Positions 1 through 9,204 of a stretch of DNA of 64,000 bases are shown piece by piece (positions within the stretch are counted from its first letter, which is position 1; every line of letters starts with the position of its first letter). The notes below the pieces were generated by a model. It saw only the letters and a program-made list of their open reading frames with translations. It was not told where the DNA came from and searched no databases. The stretch is from Janthinobacterium sp. FW305-129. GTDB taxonomy: Bacteria; Pseudomonadota; Gammaproteobacteria; Burkholderiales; Burkholderiaceae_D. A program made the position numbers and the translations under genes. The stretch is from the NCBI RefSeq assembly GCF_020858115.1, contig NZ_JACYMM010000005.1:186001-250000 (forward strand), read 5' to 3'.

Positions 1-2
1 TG

Positions 3-776
3 CTGGCGCGCACCACGCGGCGGCAAAGCCTGACGGAAATCGGCCAGCAGTATGCGGAACAGTGCCGCCAGATCCTGGCCAGCATCCATGCGGCGGAACG
101 GGGCGCCGAAGCGATGCGCGCGGCGCCGCGCGGCAAGCTGAAGATCACGGCGCCCGTGTCGTTTGGTAGCGAGTGCATCGCGCCGCTGATGGCCGACTAC
201 CTCGATGCGTATCCGGAAGTGAGCCTGGAACTGAACCTCAACGACAGGACGGTGGATCTGGTGGAGGAAGGATTCGACGCGGCCATCCGCATCGGCAAGC
301 TGGAAGATTCCGCCATGGTGGCGCGCGTGCTGCGGCCGTATGCGATGGTGATCTGCGCCGCGCCCGCCTATCTGGCCAGACACGGCACGCCGCGCACGCC
401 GGCCGACCTGGCGCGCCACGAATGCCTGGACTTCATGCAGTGGACGCGCCACGTGCGCTGGCGCCTGGCCAGGAGCGGCGACGATGACGGCAGCCCCGTG
501 CGCGAAAGCCGCTTCCGCTCGAACAATGGGCAGGCGCTGCGCGTGGCCGCCCTGCACGGCTTCGGCATCGTCATGCAGGCGGAAATCCTGATGGCTGGCG
601 ATATCGCCGCCGGCAGGCTGGTGCCGCTGCTGGCCGACTACGTGCCGGCGCCGCGCCCCATGCACCTCGTGTACGCACGCGACCGCCAGCCCACGCCGAA
701 GCTGACGACCTTCATCGATTTTCTGCTGGAACGCTACGGGCCGGCGGCGACACCGCCACCGGCCACGCTCACGTAA
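3..776 (+). CDS. LysR-family transcriptional regulator, C-terminal part (cut by window edge)
   Basis: The reading frame is open from the first bases of the window, so the gene starts upstream and only about 257 codons are seen. The first visible residues (SLTEIGQQYAEQCRQILASI) are the end of the LysR winged helix and its linker helix. The rest is the periplasmic-binding-protein-like effector domain, with the usual 'GKLKITAPVSFG' first strand. LysR proteins of this subtype usually have about 300 residues, so roughly the first 45-50 are missing. It converges on the efflux operon with a 9-bp gap, so it need not regulate that operon. Family is certain; effector and targets are unknown. Confidence 0.9.
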   Translation: MARTTRRQSLTEIGQQYAEQCRQILASIHAAERGAEAMRAAPRGKLKITAPVSFGSECIAPLMADYLDAYPEVSLELNLNDRTVDLVEEGFDAAIRIGKLEDSAMVARVLRPYAMVICAAPAYLARHGTPRTPADLARHECLDFMQWTRHVRWRLARSGDDDGSPVRESRFRSNNGQALRVAALHGFGIVMQAEILMAGDIAAGRLVPLLADYVPAPRPMHLVYARDRQPTPKLTTFIDFLLERYGPAATPPPATLT

Positions 777-785
777 CCGTCGTAC

Positions 786-2276
786 TTAATTGGCCTTCGC
801 GGCGGGCGCGGACGCCAGCCTGGCCAGCTCGCCGTCCGGCTGCCAGCCTGCGCCCAGCGAACGGGCCACGGCGACCGTCGCCAGCAGGCGCTGGGTCTTG
901 ATCTGCGCGGCGGCGCGGTCCGCTGCCAGCGAACTGCGCTGCGCATCGGTGACGTCCAGGTAGGTCGAGATGCCGCGCTCGTAGCGCGTGCGCGCCACCA
1001 GGTAGGCGCGCGCGGCCGCTGCCTGCGACAGGGCCTGGGCGTCGCCCTGCAACTGGCGCTGCTCCACGTCGGACAGCGAATCTTCCACTTCGCGCAAGGC
1101 CGTCAACAGCTTCGTTTCATGGTTCGCCACGGCTTCCGCATAGCGCGCCTTGCTCAAATCCAGATTGGCCTGGTTGCGGCCGCCGTCGAAGATGGGCAGG
1201 GACAGGGCCAGCGGGCCAAAGCTGAACTGGCGCGAACCGCCCTGCGCCAGGTCGCGCAGCTTTTCGGAGGCGTAGCCGAAATTGCCCGTCAATTGCAGCG
1301 ACGGGTAAAACGCGCCTTCGGCCACGCCCACTTGCGCATTCGCCGCGCGCAGGCCCGCCACGCTGGAAACGAGGTCCGGACGGTGCGCCAGCAGGCTGGC
1401 CGGCAAGCCGACGGGAATGGCGGGCGGCAGCGGCAAGATCGACGGATCGGCGGCCACCGGCAATTGCAGCGCCGACGGCGGCTTGCCCGTCAAGGTGGCC
1501 AGGCTGTTTTCCAGCTGGTTGCGCTGGCGCTTGACTTCATGCAGGTCGGCCTGGGCGTTCGACAGTTCGACTTTCGCGCGCGCCAGGTCCAGCTCATTCG
1601 TCAGGCCCGCATTGAAGCGCGCCTCGACCAGCTGCGCCGACTCGCGGCGCGTGTCCAGGGCGCCATTCAAAATCGCCATTTCCGCATCCAGCCCGCGCAG
1701 CTGCCAGTAATTGCTGGCCACTTGCGACGACAGCATCAGCAGCACGCCGTCGCGGTCCGCCTGCGCCGCCAGCGCCTGCGAATCGGCCGCTTCGACCAGG
1801 CGTTTCACGCGGCCCAGCAAGTCGACTTCATACGACAGCGAGCCGCCCACGGAAAAATTGTTGCCGCTGATCGAGCGGTTGCCCAGGGCCAGGCCCTGCG
1901 AGGTGTTGGCCGAGGTACGCGAGTTCGAGATGCCCGTGCTGACGTTCACGCTCGGACCCTGGTTGGCGCGCGCCGTGCCGCTTTGCGCCAGCGCCTGCAG
2001 CAATCGCTCACCCGCCGCCTTGACACTCGGATTGTCCTGCAGCGCGCTCTGTTCCAGGCGGTTCAAGGTGGCGTCGCCATAGATGCTCCACCACTCTTTG
2101 GGCAGCTGCGCGGCGTCCGCCGCGGCAGCGCCGTGGCGGAAGGTGCCGTTATCGATACCGGCCACGTTTGCCGGGGCCGTGAAATCCTGGCCCACGGTGC
2201 CGCAGGCGGACAGCGCCACGGCAAGGGAAGCGGCCAGCGCGATTTTCGTCATTACTGTTTGCATGATGGTTTGCAT
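786..2276 (-). CDS. RND/MFS efflux outer-membrane lipoprotein (NodT/TolC family)
   Basis: About 496 residues. The start at 2276 is chosen because it follows an AGAAGG ribosome-binding site and begins a lipoprotein signal: hydrophobic ALAASLAVALSAC with the lipobox cysteine at residue 25. An upstream in-frame ATG at 2339 would overlap the pump gene and bury the signal. The body has the two repeated coiled-coil/beta units of outer-membrane efflux factors ('WWSIYGDATLNRLEQSALQ', 'LPASLLAHRPDLV'). The protein would form the outer-membrane channel of the tripartite pump whose other parts are encoded just upstream. It is the last gene of the operon. Confidence 0.93.
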   Translation of the reverse strand: MQTIMQTVMTKIALAASLAVALSACGTVGQDFTAPANVAGIDNGTFRHGAAAADAAQLPKEWWSIYGDATLNRLEQSALQDNPSVKAAGERLLQALAQSGTARANQGPSVNVSTGISNSRTSANTSQGLALGNRSISGNNFSVGGSLSYEVDLLGRVKRLVEAADSQALAAQADRDGVLLMLSSQVASNYWQLRGLDAEMAILNGALDTRRESAQLVEARFNAGLTNELDLARAKVELSNAQADLHEVKRQRNQLENSLATLTGKPPSALQLPVAADPSILPLPPAIPVGLPASLLAHRPDLVSSVAGLRAANAQVGVAEGAFYPSLQLTGNFGYASEKLRDLAQGGSRQFSFGPLALSLPIFDGGRNQANLDLSKARYAEAVANHETKLLTALREVEDSLSDVEQRQLQGDAQALSQAAAARAYLVARTRYERGISTYLDVTDAQRSSLAADRAAAQIKTQRLLATVAVARSLGAGWQPDGELARLASAPAAKAN

Positions 2277-2316
2277 GATGATTACCTTCTTGTTCTTGAG
2301 GTGTGTGCGTGGGCGG

Positions 2317-3915
2317 TCAATGACCGCCGCCACCGCCACCGGGGGCTTTGAGTTTGTCGGCCAGCCACAGGGGCACGATGCAGGCCAGCAGGATGGCGCC
2401 GACGAGGAAGAAGCCGTCGTTGTAGGCCATCACGTAGGCTTCGCGGCGCACGATGCCGTCGATCGCCTGCAAGGCCTGGTTGCCGGCCGTGACGGCGTCA
2501 TAGCCCTTGGCCATGAACGAGGACGTCAGCTGGTCGATGCGCAGCTGCGTGGCGCTGGAATACGCGTTGATCGCCTCGCCCAGGCGCTGCGAGTGGAAAT
2601 GCTCGCGCGTGCTCAGGGCCGTGGCCAGCAGGGCGATGCCGATCGAGCCGCCCAGGTTGCGCGTCATGTTGAACAGGCTCGAAGCGGACGCCATGTCCTT
2701 CGGCGCGATGCCCTTCATGGCGAAGTTCGACAGGGTCAGCATGACGAAGGGCTGGCCCAGCGCGCGCACCACCTGCGACCACAGCAGCTGGTCGTAGCCG
2801 GTGGAGGCGTCCATGTAGGCATTCATCATGCACGAACCGCCGAACAGCAAGAGGCCGAACGAGCACAGGATGCGGTTATCCACCTTCGATGATAACTTGG
2901 CAACAAACGGCATGATGAACAGCTGCGGCAAGCCCACCCACATGATGACTTCGCCGATCTGCATCGGTGAATAGCCGGCGATCTGGCCCAGGAACAGGGG
3001 CAGCAGGAAGGCCGAGCCGTACAGGCCCATGCCCGTCACGGCCGACAGCACGGTGGCCACCAGGAAGTTGCGCTGGCCGTACAGGGCCAGGTTGACGAAC
3101 GGCTCGGCGCGCGTGGCGCTGGTGACGACCCAGCCCAGGATGCCCGTCAGGGCCAGTGCGGCGAAGGCGATGATGAAGCCCGAGTCGAACCAGTCCTTCG
3201 AATTGCCCTCTTCCAGGAAGATGGTCAGGCAGCCCAGGCCCAGGGCCATGAAGAAGATGCCCAGCCAGTCGGCCTTCCAGAACAATTTGAGCTGCATCGG
3301 CTCCTTGTCCAGGCCATAGATCATGCCGGCGATCAGCAGCACGCCGGGCACCCAGTTGATGTAGAAGATCGAAGGCCAGCCATACAGCTCGGAGAGATAG
3401 CCGCCCAGGGTCGGGCCCATGGCCGGCGCCAGGGTCGCCGTCAGGCCGAAGATGGCCATGCCGACGGCGCGCTTCGAGGCGGGCAGCTTGAGCATCACCA
3501 GCGTGAACGCCATGGGGATCAGCGCGCCGCCCGTAAACCCTTGCAGCATGCGGAAGACGATCATGCTTTCCAGGTTCCAGGCCGCCCCGCACAGGGTGGA
3601 GAACAGCAGGAAGAAAGCGGTGGTGCCTATCATGTAGGCGCGCAGTCCGAACACGCGCGCCAGCAGCGCAGTGAGGGGAATGACGATGATTTCCGCCACC
3701 AGGTAGGCCGTGGAAATCCACGAGCCTTCTTCCTGGGTGGCCGACAGCGAGCCAAGGATGTCCCTGAGCGAGGAATTGGTGATCTGGATGTCGAGCACCG
3801 CCATGAAGGCGCCCAGCATGCCGGCGCCGACCGCCAGCCAGGTGCGTCCGGAGACTTTCTCACTGATCACGGGAAACGCTGGCGGCTTCGCCAGCGTGGT
3901 GGAGGGGCTGCTCAT
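2317..3915 (-). CDS. emrB: MFS multidrug efflux pump, DHA2 family (EmrB/QacA type)
   Basis: 532 residues, the usual size for 14-helix DHA2 pumps. Visible signatures are LDIQITNSSL in helix 1 (motif D1 region), 'FRMLQGFTGGALIPMAF', and GPTLGGYL (antiporter motif C, helix 5). The protein ends in a Gly-rich tail. It should exchange protons for amphipathic drugs in the inner membrane. It sits 6 bp after the membrane-fusion gene and 40 bp before the outer-membrane gene, giving a complete EmrA-EmrB-TolC-like set. The symbol rests on architecture and context; the substrate is unknown. Confidence 0.92.
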   Translation of the reverse strand: MSSPSTTLAKPPAFPVISEKVSGRTWLAVGAGMLGAFMAVLDIQITNSSLRDILGSLSATQEEGSWISTAYLVAEIIVIPLTALLARVFGLRAYMIGTTAFFLLFSTLCGAAWNLESMIVFRMLQGFTGGALIPMAFTLVMLKLPASKRAVGMAIFGLTATLAPAMGPTLGGYLSELYGWPSIFYINWVPGVLLIAGMIYGLDKEPMQLKLFWKADWLGIFFMALGLGCLTIFLEEGNSKDWFDSGFIIAFAALALTGILGWVVTSATRAEPFVNLALYGQRNFLVATVLSAVTGMGLYGSAFLLPLFLGQIAGYSPMQIGEVIMWVGLPQLFIMPFVAKLSSKVDNRILCSFGLLLFGGSCMMNAYMDASTGYDQLLWSQVVRALGQPFVMLTLSNFAMKGIAPKDMASASSLFNMTRNLGGSIGIALLATALSTREHFHSQRLGEAINAYSSATQLRIDQLTSSFMAKGYDAVTAGNQALQAIDGIVRREAYVMAYNDGFFLVGAILLACIVPLWLADKLKAPGGGGGGH

Positions 3916-3921
3916 GGAAGC

Positions 3922-5121
3922 TTAGCGGGCGGTGGTCTGGGCGGCAGGAGCGGCGGCGTGGCGCGCGGCCTTGTCCTGAGCCTGCTCGGGCTGGTTCACT
4001 TCCACTTCGGCGATCACCGACATGCCCGGCACCAGGCGGCCATTCATGGCCTTGATGTCTTCCGGCTGGAAGACGATTTTCACCGGCACGCGCTGGACGA
4101 TCTTGGTGAAGTTGCCGGTGGCATTATCGGCCGGCAGCAGGGCGAATTGCGCGCCCGAGGCTGGGGCGAAGCTGTCGACCGTGCCCACCAGCTTCTTGCC
4201 CGGCATGGCGTCGATGGTCACGTGCACGCTCTGGCCGCGGTGCAGGTCGGCCAGCTGCGTTTCCTTGAAGTTGGCGGTGACCCAGACGTTGTCCTGCACG
4301 ATGGCCGTCAACTGCTGGCCAGGCTGCACGCGCATGCCCGTTTCCACGTTGCGCTTGCCGATGCGGCCGGCGACGGGGGCCAGGATGCGGTTGTATTGCA
4401 GCTGCTGTTCCGCGTCCTTCAGTTGCACGCGCAGCACGGCCACTTGCGCCTTGGCGACATCGCGCGCAGCTTGCGCCGCGCCGATCTGCGCCTTGGCGGC
4501 GGACGCGCTGTCGCGGCGGGCGGACAGGTCGGCCACGGCGCTCGAGCGGGCCGCGTTGGCGGCGTCGAGTTCCGCTTTCGAGACGGCTTTCATCTGGCTC
4601 GTGTACAGCTGGCCATAGCGCTCCGCATCCTGTCTGGCGCGCAGCAGCTGCGCATCGGCTTGCGCCACCTGCGCCTGGGCGGCGCTCGCTTGCGCCTGCA
4701 CTTGCGCGATCTGCGCGTCGGCCTGCAGCACTTGCTGCTCGGCGCTGGCAATCTGCGCGGCAATCTGCTCGGTTTTCACGCGCTGGTCGAATGGATCGAG
4801 TTCGGCGATCACGTCGCCCTCTTTCACGATTTGATTGTCGTCAATAAAAACCTTGGTGACGACGCCGGAAATGCGCGCCGACACGGGATGCACGTGGCCG
4901 GCCACATAGGCGTTTTCCGTTTCCACGAAATAGTGGCTGCGGTACCACATGCGCGCGCCGGCACCCAGCGCCACGAGGACGATCAGGCCGGCGATGATTT
5001 TGACGCGGTTGTTCGGTGCTGCGGAGCTGGCCGAAGCGGCGGGCGTGGAAGGTGCGGCGGGGGCCGCGGGTGGGACGGCGCTCAGCACCTTATGCTCTGC
5101 CTGGCCTGGCTGGTTGGACAT
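3922..5121 (-). CDS. emrA: HlyD/EmrA-family membrane fusion protein
   Basis: About 399 residues. The start at 5121 has a GGAG site eight bases upstream and places the single transmembrane segment (VKIIAGLIVLVALGAGARM) at about residues 40-60. Next come the lipoyl half-motif 'YVAGHVHPVSARISGVV', a long Ala/Gln-rich coiled coil, the second lipoyl half ('ILAPVAGRIGKRNVETG') and a beta-barrel. It is the periplasmic adaptor linking the inner-membrane pump to the outer-membrane channel. First gene of the efflux operon, transcribed away from the TetR gene. Confidence 0.92.
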   Translation of the reverse strand: MSNQPGQAEHKVLSAVPPAAPAAPSTPAASASSAAPNNRVKIIAGLIVLVALGAGARMWYRSHYFVETENAYVAGHVHPVSARISGVVTKVFIDDNQIVKEGDVIAELDPFDQRVKTEQIAAQIASAEQQVLQADAQIAQVQAQASAAQAQVAQADAQLLRARQDAERYGQLYTSQMKAVSKAELDAANAARSSAVADLSARRDSASAAKAQIGAAQAARDVAKAQVAVLRVQLKDAEQQLQYNRILAPVAGRIGKRNVETGMRVQPGQQLTAIVQDNVWVTANFKETQLADLHRGQSVHVTIDAMPGKKLVGTVDSFAPASGAQFALLPADNATGNFTKIVQRVPVKIVFQPEDIKAMNGRLVPGMSVIAEVEVNQPEQAQDKAARHAAAPAAQTTAR

Positions 5122-5133
5122 ACTCGCTCCGGA

Positions 5134-5155
5134 AATGAAATGATATAGGTTCATT
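5134..5155. promoter_or_regulatory. Candidate TetR operator 2 (AATGAA-N10-TTCATT)
   Basis: An imperfect dyad with the same TGAA/TTCA core as the stronger repeat about 50 bp away. It overlaps the -10 hexamer (5153-5158) of the efflux promoter, where a bound repressor would block transcription. Assignment to the neighbouring TetR protein is inference. Confidence 0.35.
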
Positions 5156-5181
5156 ATTGGGCAAAGAAAAGCCAAAGTCAA
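5153..5181 (-). promoter_or_regulatory. Sigma-70 promoter of the efflux operon
   Basis: On the minus strand, TTGACT (5176-5181), 17-bp spacer, AATAAT (5153-5158), about 30 bases before the emrA start. Five of six bases match consensus in each hexamer. Confidence 0.6.
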
Positions 5182-5182
5182 G

Positions 5183-5206
5183 AAATGAAACGATTGCATT
5201 TCATTT
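5183..5206. promoter_or_regulatory. Candidate TetR operator 1 (AAATGAAA-N8-TTTCATTT)
   Basis: A perfect 8-bp inverted repeat with an 8-bp spacer lies between the divergent efflux operon and tetR gene. It abuts the efflux -35 box and covers the likely tetR -35 box (TTGCAT, 5194-5199). Size and position are typical of TetR-family operators; binding itself is inferred. Confidence 0.55.
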
Positions 5207-5222
5207 TAATTTGCACTACAGT
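5194..5222 (+). promoter_or_regulatory. Putative tetR promoter
   Basis: TTGCAT (5194-5199), 17-bp spacer, TACAGT (5217-5222), about 44 bases before the regulator start. It overlaps operator 1, which suggests autorepression. Confidence 0.4.
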
Positions 5223-5265
5223 GTGAGCCATCACTTACCCTCCAACTTATAAAGAGACCCAGACC

Positions 5266-5985
5266 ATGTCCGATCCCGGCCTCAGCGATACCTTGCCCAC
5301 CGATACAGAATCCGACGCCGCCGCCCAGGAGCTTTCCTGCTGCGGCAAGCCAGCCGGCCGCCCCCGCGCAGCCGACATGGAGGCGCGCATGGAAAACCTG
5401 CTGCACACGGCCGGCTGCCTGTTTCTGGAAAAGGGGTATGGGAAAGTGAGCCTGGAAATGATCGCGCGCGAAGCCCACGTGGCCGTGCGCACGATTTATG
5501 TGAAATTTGGCGGCAAGTCGGGCTTGTTCAATGCCGTGGTGGAATTACGCCGCGCCGCCTACTTTTCGACCATGCCAGCGCTGGAAACGGACATGCGGCC
5601 CCTGCACTCCATTTTGAGCGAGTTCGGCCTGCTGTTCGTGCAACTGGTCACCATGCCGGCGGCGATCCGCCTGAATCGCATGGTGGTGGCCGAAGCGGCC
5701 ACGCATCCCGAACTGGCGGAAACGTTTTACAAGGTGGGGCCAGGGCAGACGCGCGAAATGCTGACCAAGTTTTTCAGCCGCCCCGACATCGCGCCGTTGT
5801 TTCGCGCGGAATTGACACCCTCCATCCTGGCGCTGCACCTGCTCAATTGCCTGCTGGGCGATCAGATGTCGCGCCTGCTGTTTCCGCCACAGGCGCAACC
5901 GGACGTGGCGCAACTGCGCGCCAAGGTGGCGGTCAGTCTCGACTTGTTTCTGCACGGCACCCTGCGCCAGCCGCAGGCGGACTGA
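5266..5985 (+). CDS. TetR/AcrR-family repressor of the efflux operon
   Basis: 239 residues. A variable N-terminal arm with a Cys-Cys pair (ELSCCGKPAG) precedes the helix-turn-helix at about residues 45-90 ('VSLEMIAREAHVAVRTIYVKF', with the usual K-x-G-LF follow-up), then the all-helical ligand domain. The gene is divergent from the emrAB-type operon and shares a 144-bp control region with two dyads, so it is very probably the local repressor released by pump substrates. The Cys-Cys in the arm is unusual and could be redox- or metal-sensitive, but nothing else supports that. Confidence 0.9.
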   Translation: MSDPGLSDTLPTDTESDAAAQELSCCGKPAGRPRAADMEARMENLLHTAGCLFLEKGYGKVSLEMIAREAHVAVRTIYVKFGGKSGLFNAVVELRRAAYFSTMPALETDMRPLHSILSEFGLLFVQLVTMPAAIRLNRMVVAEAATHPELAETFYKVGPGQTREMLTKFFSRPDIAPLFRAELTPSILALHLLNCLLGDQMSRLLFPPQAQPDVAQLRAKVAVSLDLFLHGTLRQPQAD

Positions 5986-5993
5986 CGCGGAAG

Positions 5994-7163
5994 TCAGCCA
6001 GGGCGGCCGCAGTCTTCCTGCAGCGCCGCTTCGGCCTGTTCATCGCTCAAGCCCAAGGCACGCAGGAAAGGCTGGGCTGCCGACGCGCCATCAACACTGA
6101 GTGAAGACTCACTTCCATCGTGGCGCACCGGCCCATAGCGCATCAGATCGAACGAAGTTTCAAAGCGCTGCGCCAGGAAATAGGTGCGGAAGTAATCGAA
6201 GGAAAATGCCACCTGGCCATCGTCCCGCAGCAGCAAGCCCCGCGCATACAGCGGCGCCAGCCAATCCCCGGCGGCCATGCTCCAGCCTTTCACGCCGCAA
6301 TAGTCGCTGGCAAAGCGCTCCAGTTCCGCCTCGTTGAGGAACACGCTCTTGGCTTCGAACATCACGAATGCCAGCTCGATCAAAAATTCGCGCGCATCGG
6401 CGGCCGCGCCGGCAGCCACGCGCTGCTGCACGCCCGCCTTGCCAAGCAAGCCATCGAGATACCCGCGCTCGCTGGCCAGCTGCGGCAGCAAGGTGGCAAA
6501 TACATACTCGGCGTCCATCTGCCCCGCCTCCTGTCCATTCGGCGTGTACAGCACCGACAGGGCGAAGTTCTTGCTTACGTCATCGAACTCGCGCAGCGAC
6601 ACCGTCCACTGCGTGCCTGGCGCGCCGCCATCGGCCGCATCCGTACCGAATTCGAGCACGGCAAACGCCGCCATCTGGCCCTGCGCACCATACAGGCTGC
6701 CGGGATTGCTCTTGAACAAGATGCCCAGCGACTTCATCAGCGAACTGGCGTCGCCCGTATGCTGGTGGCCATGGAACACGGCGTGGATATTCTTGTAATG
6801 CGCGCGCTGCTCGGCGCTGGCGTGCTCATCGGCGGAGAAAAAGCTGAAGCCGGCATTGCCCAGCGCCGCAGCCGCGACGCCCTGCTGGCGGCTACCCGGC
6901 ACCAGGTAGAAACGCGCGCCGGGCAAGCTGGCCGCCTGCAGCAAGGGGCGCAGGAAGGATTCGTAGACGTACACGGGCGTGGTGCCGGCACAGGCGTCCA
7001 GCGCCACCAGCTGGCCCGTGAAGAAAATCGCATCGATCTTCTTGCCTGCCGCCAAAATAGCGGCCACATCCTGGTACAAGGCGTGCAGCATCACGGCTTG
7101 CTCTTGCTCATCGGCCCTGCGCAAACGGACATCGGCAATATGAAGGGCGGTAAATTTTTTCAT
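5994..7163 (-). CDS. Degenerate calcineurin-like metallophosphoesterase with STAND-like C-terminal region
   Basis: 389 residues. The N-terminal 150 or so follow the metallophosphoesterase pattern, but most metal ligands are altered. The DxH box reads ALHIADVRL (His to Arg), the GD box reads FFTGQLVA (Asp to Gln), and the GNHD box reads VPGSRQQG. Only the last box, HGHQHTG, is intact. The C-terminal third ('FLIELAFVMFEAKSVF', then VAFSFDYFRTYFLAQRF) resembles the helical region that follows the NTPase in STAND/NACHT proteins, yet there is no P-loop. It may be an inactive sensor or the remnant of a larger metallophosphoesterase-STAND protein that lost its middle. It stands alone: tetR converges on it, and lpdA is upstream behind a terminator. 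Fold is fairly certain; function is not known. Confidence 0.75.
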   Translation of the reverse strand: MKKFTALHIADVRLRRADEQEQAVMLHALYQDVAAILAAGKKIDAIFFTGQLVALDACAGTTPVYVYESFLRPLLQAASLPGARFYLVPGSRQQGVAAAALGNAGFSFFSADEHASAEQRAHYKNIHAVFHGHQHTGDASSLMKSLGILFKSNPGSLYGAQGQMAAFAVLEFGTDAADGGAPGTQWTVSLREFDDVSKNFALSVLYTPNGQEAGQMDAEYVFATLLPQLASERGYLDGLLGKAGVQQRVAAGAAADAREFLIELAFVMFEAKSVFLNEAELERFASDYCGVKGWSMAAGDWLAPLYARGLLLRDDGQVAFSFDYFRTYFLAQRFETSFDLMRYGPVRHDGSESSLSVDGASAAQPFLRALGLSDEQAEAALQEDCGRPG

Positions 7164-7368
7164 TGTTGCAAAACTCTCTCAGTACAGCGGAATTTGACCG
7201 ACTCCCACGCTGGCAACATTCCTGGAAAAATCACACGCTTCCGTTGAAGCAAAAGCAAAACATGGTTACAGACCTCCATTCTGCCACTTTTTCCATACGG
7301 CAATACTCACCAATTTTCACAAGATGCCACTGCGCCACGTTTTACTATGCTGCAGGTCAAGGAAAATA

Positions 7369-7397
7369 AAAAAACCGGGAACATGTCCCGGTTTTTT
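7369..7397 (-). terminator. Rho-independent terminator of the pdh operon (bidirectional shape)
   Basis: A perfect 12-bp stem (AAAAAACCGGGA, 5-nt loop, TCCCGGTTTTTT) lies 22 bp after the lpdA stop. Its A/T ends supply a U-tract on either strand. Confidence 0.85.
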
Positions 7398-7418
7398 ATA
7401 CTGAAAGTTAACTCTTTA

Positions 7419-9194
7419 TCAGCGCTTGCGCGGCGGCGGCAAGTCCGTGCACACGCCTTCGTACACTTCCGCTGCCATGCCAATCGACTCGCCCAGGGTC
7501 GGGTGCGGATGGATGGTCTTGCCGATATCGGTGCCGTCGCAGCCCATTTCGATGGCCAGGGCGATTTCTCCGATCATGTCGCCCGCGTGTGTGCCGACGA
7601 TGGTGCCGCCGATGATGCGGTGCGTTTCAGCGTCAAACAGCAGCTTGGTGAAGCCTTCGGCGCGGCCGTTGGCCACGGCGCGGCCCGAGGCGGCCCACGG
7701 GAAGTGGCCCTTCTCGACCTTGATGCCCTTGGCTTTCGCTTCGTCTTCCGTGATGCCGGCCCATGCCACTTCCGGATCCGTGTAGGCGACCGACGGGATC
7801 ACCTTGACGTCGAAGTGCGACTTCTGGCCGGCAGCGGCTTCCGCTGCCACGTGGGCTTCATGCACGGCCTTGTGCGCCAGCATCGGCTGGCCGACCAGAT
7901 CGCCGATGGCGAAGATGTTCGGCACGTTGGTGCGCATCTGGCTGTCGACGTTGATGAAACCGCGGTCCGTCACCTGCACGCCGGCCTTGTCGGCCGCCAG
8001 CTTCTTGCCGTTCGGGCTGCGGCCCACGGCGACAAGCACCAGGTCGTAGACTTGCGGCGCTGGCGCCGTGGCACCCGCTTCGGCCGCTTCGAACGTGACC
8101 TTGATGCCTTCCGGCAGCGCTTCCACCGCGACCGTCTTGGTCTTGGTCATGATGTTGTCGAAGCGCTTCTCGTTGAACTTCTGCCACACCTTGACGGCGT
8201 CGCGGTCCGCGCCCTGCATCAGGCCATCCATCATTTCGACCACGTCGATGCGCGCGCCGAAGGTCGAATAAACCGTCGCCATTTCCAGGCCGATGATGCC
8301 GCCGCCGATGACCAGCATGCGTTTCGGGATCTGACGCAATTCCAGCGCGCCCGTCGAATCGACGATGCGCGGGTCTTCCGGCACGAAGGGCAGCTTCACC
8401 ACGGACGAACCGGCGGCGATGATCGCTTGCTTGAACTGCACGACTTTTTTCGAGCCGTCGCCAGCCGTCACTTCGATGTGGTTCGCGGAGAGGAACTGCC
8501 CCACGCCCGTGACGACTTGCGTCTTGCGCGCCTTGGCCATGCCGGCCAGGCCGCCCGTCATGTTCGAAATTACACCTTCCTTGTACTTGCGTACCTGATC
8601 GATATCAATGGTCGGCTTGGCAAATGTCACGCCTGTATTCGACATGTGCGCCGTTTCATCGATGACGGAAGCCACGTGCAGCAGCGCCTTCGACGGGATG
8701 CAGCCCACGTTCAGGCACACGCCGCCCAGGGTGGCGTAGCGCTCGACGATGACCGTCGACATGCCCAGGTCGGCCGCGCGGAACGCCGCCGAGTAGCCGC
8801 CAGGACCGCCGCCCAATACCATCATGTCGACGTCGATGTCGACCTGGCCGCTGTAATTGCCGGCCGGGATGGCGGCAACTGCCGCAGGTGCAGGGGCGGC
8901 AGCCGGAGCCGCCGCTGGTGCAGGAGCGGCAGCTGGCACGGCAGCAGCCGCACCTTCAGCCGCTTCCACCACCAGCAGCGCGCTGCCTTCGGCGATCTTG
9001 TCGCCGACCTTGACCTTGACTTCCTTGACGACGCCCGCGTGGGTCGACGGGATCTCCATGCTGGCCTTGTCCGATTCGACCGTGATCAGGGACTGGTCCA
9101 CCTTGATGGTGTCGCCCACCTTGACCATCAGTTCGATGACTTCGACTTCCTTGAAATCGCCGATATTCGGTACTTTTACCTCTACTGTGCTCAT
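7419..9194 (-). CDS. lpdA: Dihydrolipoyl dehydrogenase (E3 of pyruvate dehydrogenase) with N-terminal lipoyl domain
   Basis: 591 residues, longer than a plain E3 (about 475) because of a lipoyl domain at residues 1-80 ([10 protein letters not shown], lipoyl-lysine about K43) and an Ala/Pro linker. Then come the FAD site ([17 protein letters not shown]), the redox disulfide [13 protein letters not shown], the NAD site ([19 protein letters not shown]) and the C-terminal His-Glu region ('HPHPTLGE'). It reoxidises dihydrolipoamide and makes NADH. The start at 9194 has a GGAG site and aligns the lipoyl domain with those of aceF. It lies 10 bp after aceF. Lipoyl-E3 fusions are typical of betaproteobacterial pdh operons. 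Confidence 0.97.
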   Translation of the reverse strand: MSTVEVKVPNIGDFKEVEVIELMVKVGDTIKVDQSLITVESDKASMEIPSTHAGVVKEVKVKVGDKIAEGSALLVVEAAEGAAAAVPAAAPAPAAAPAAAPAPAAVAAIPAGNYSGQVDIDVDMMVLGGGPGGYSAAFRAADLGMSTVIVERYATLGGVCLNVGCIPSKALLHVASVIDETAHMSNTGVTFAKPTIDIDQVRKYKEGVISNMTGGLAGMAKARKTQVVTGVGQFLSANHIEVTAGDGSKKVVQFKQAIIAAGSSVVKLPFVPEDPRIVDSTGALELRQIPKRMLVIGGGIIGLEMATVYSTFGARIDVVEMMDGLMQGADRDAVKVWQKFNEKRFDNIMTKTKTVAVEALPEGIKVTFEAAEAGATAPAPQVYDLVLVAVGRSPNGKKLAADKAGVQVTDRGFINVDSQMRTNVPNIFAIGDLVGQPMLAHKAVHEAHVAAEAAAGQKSHFDVKVIPSVAYTDPEVAWAGITEDEAKAKGIKVEKGHFPWAASGRAVANGRAEGFTKLLFDAETHRIIGGTIVGTHAGDMIGEIALAIEMGCDGTDIGKTIHPHPTLGESIGMAAEVYEGVCTDLPPPRKR

Positions 9195-9204
9195 CAATCG
9201 CTCC

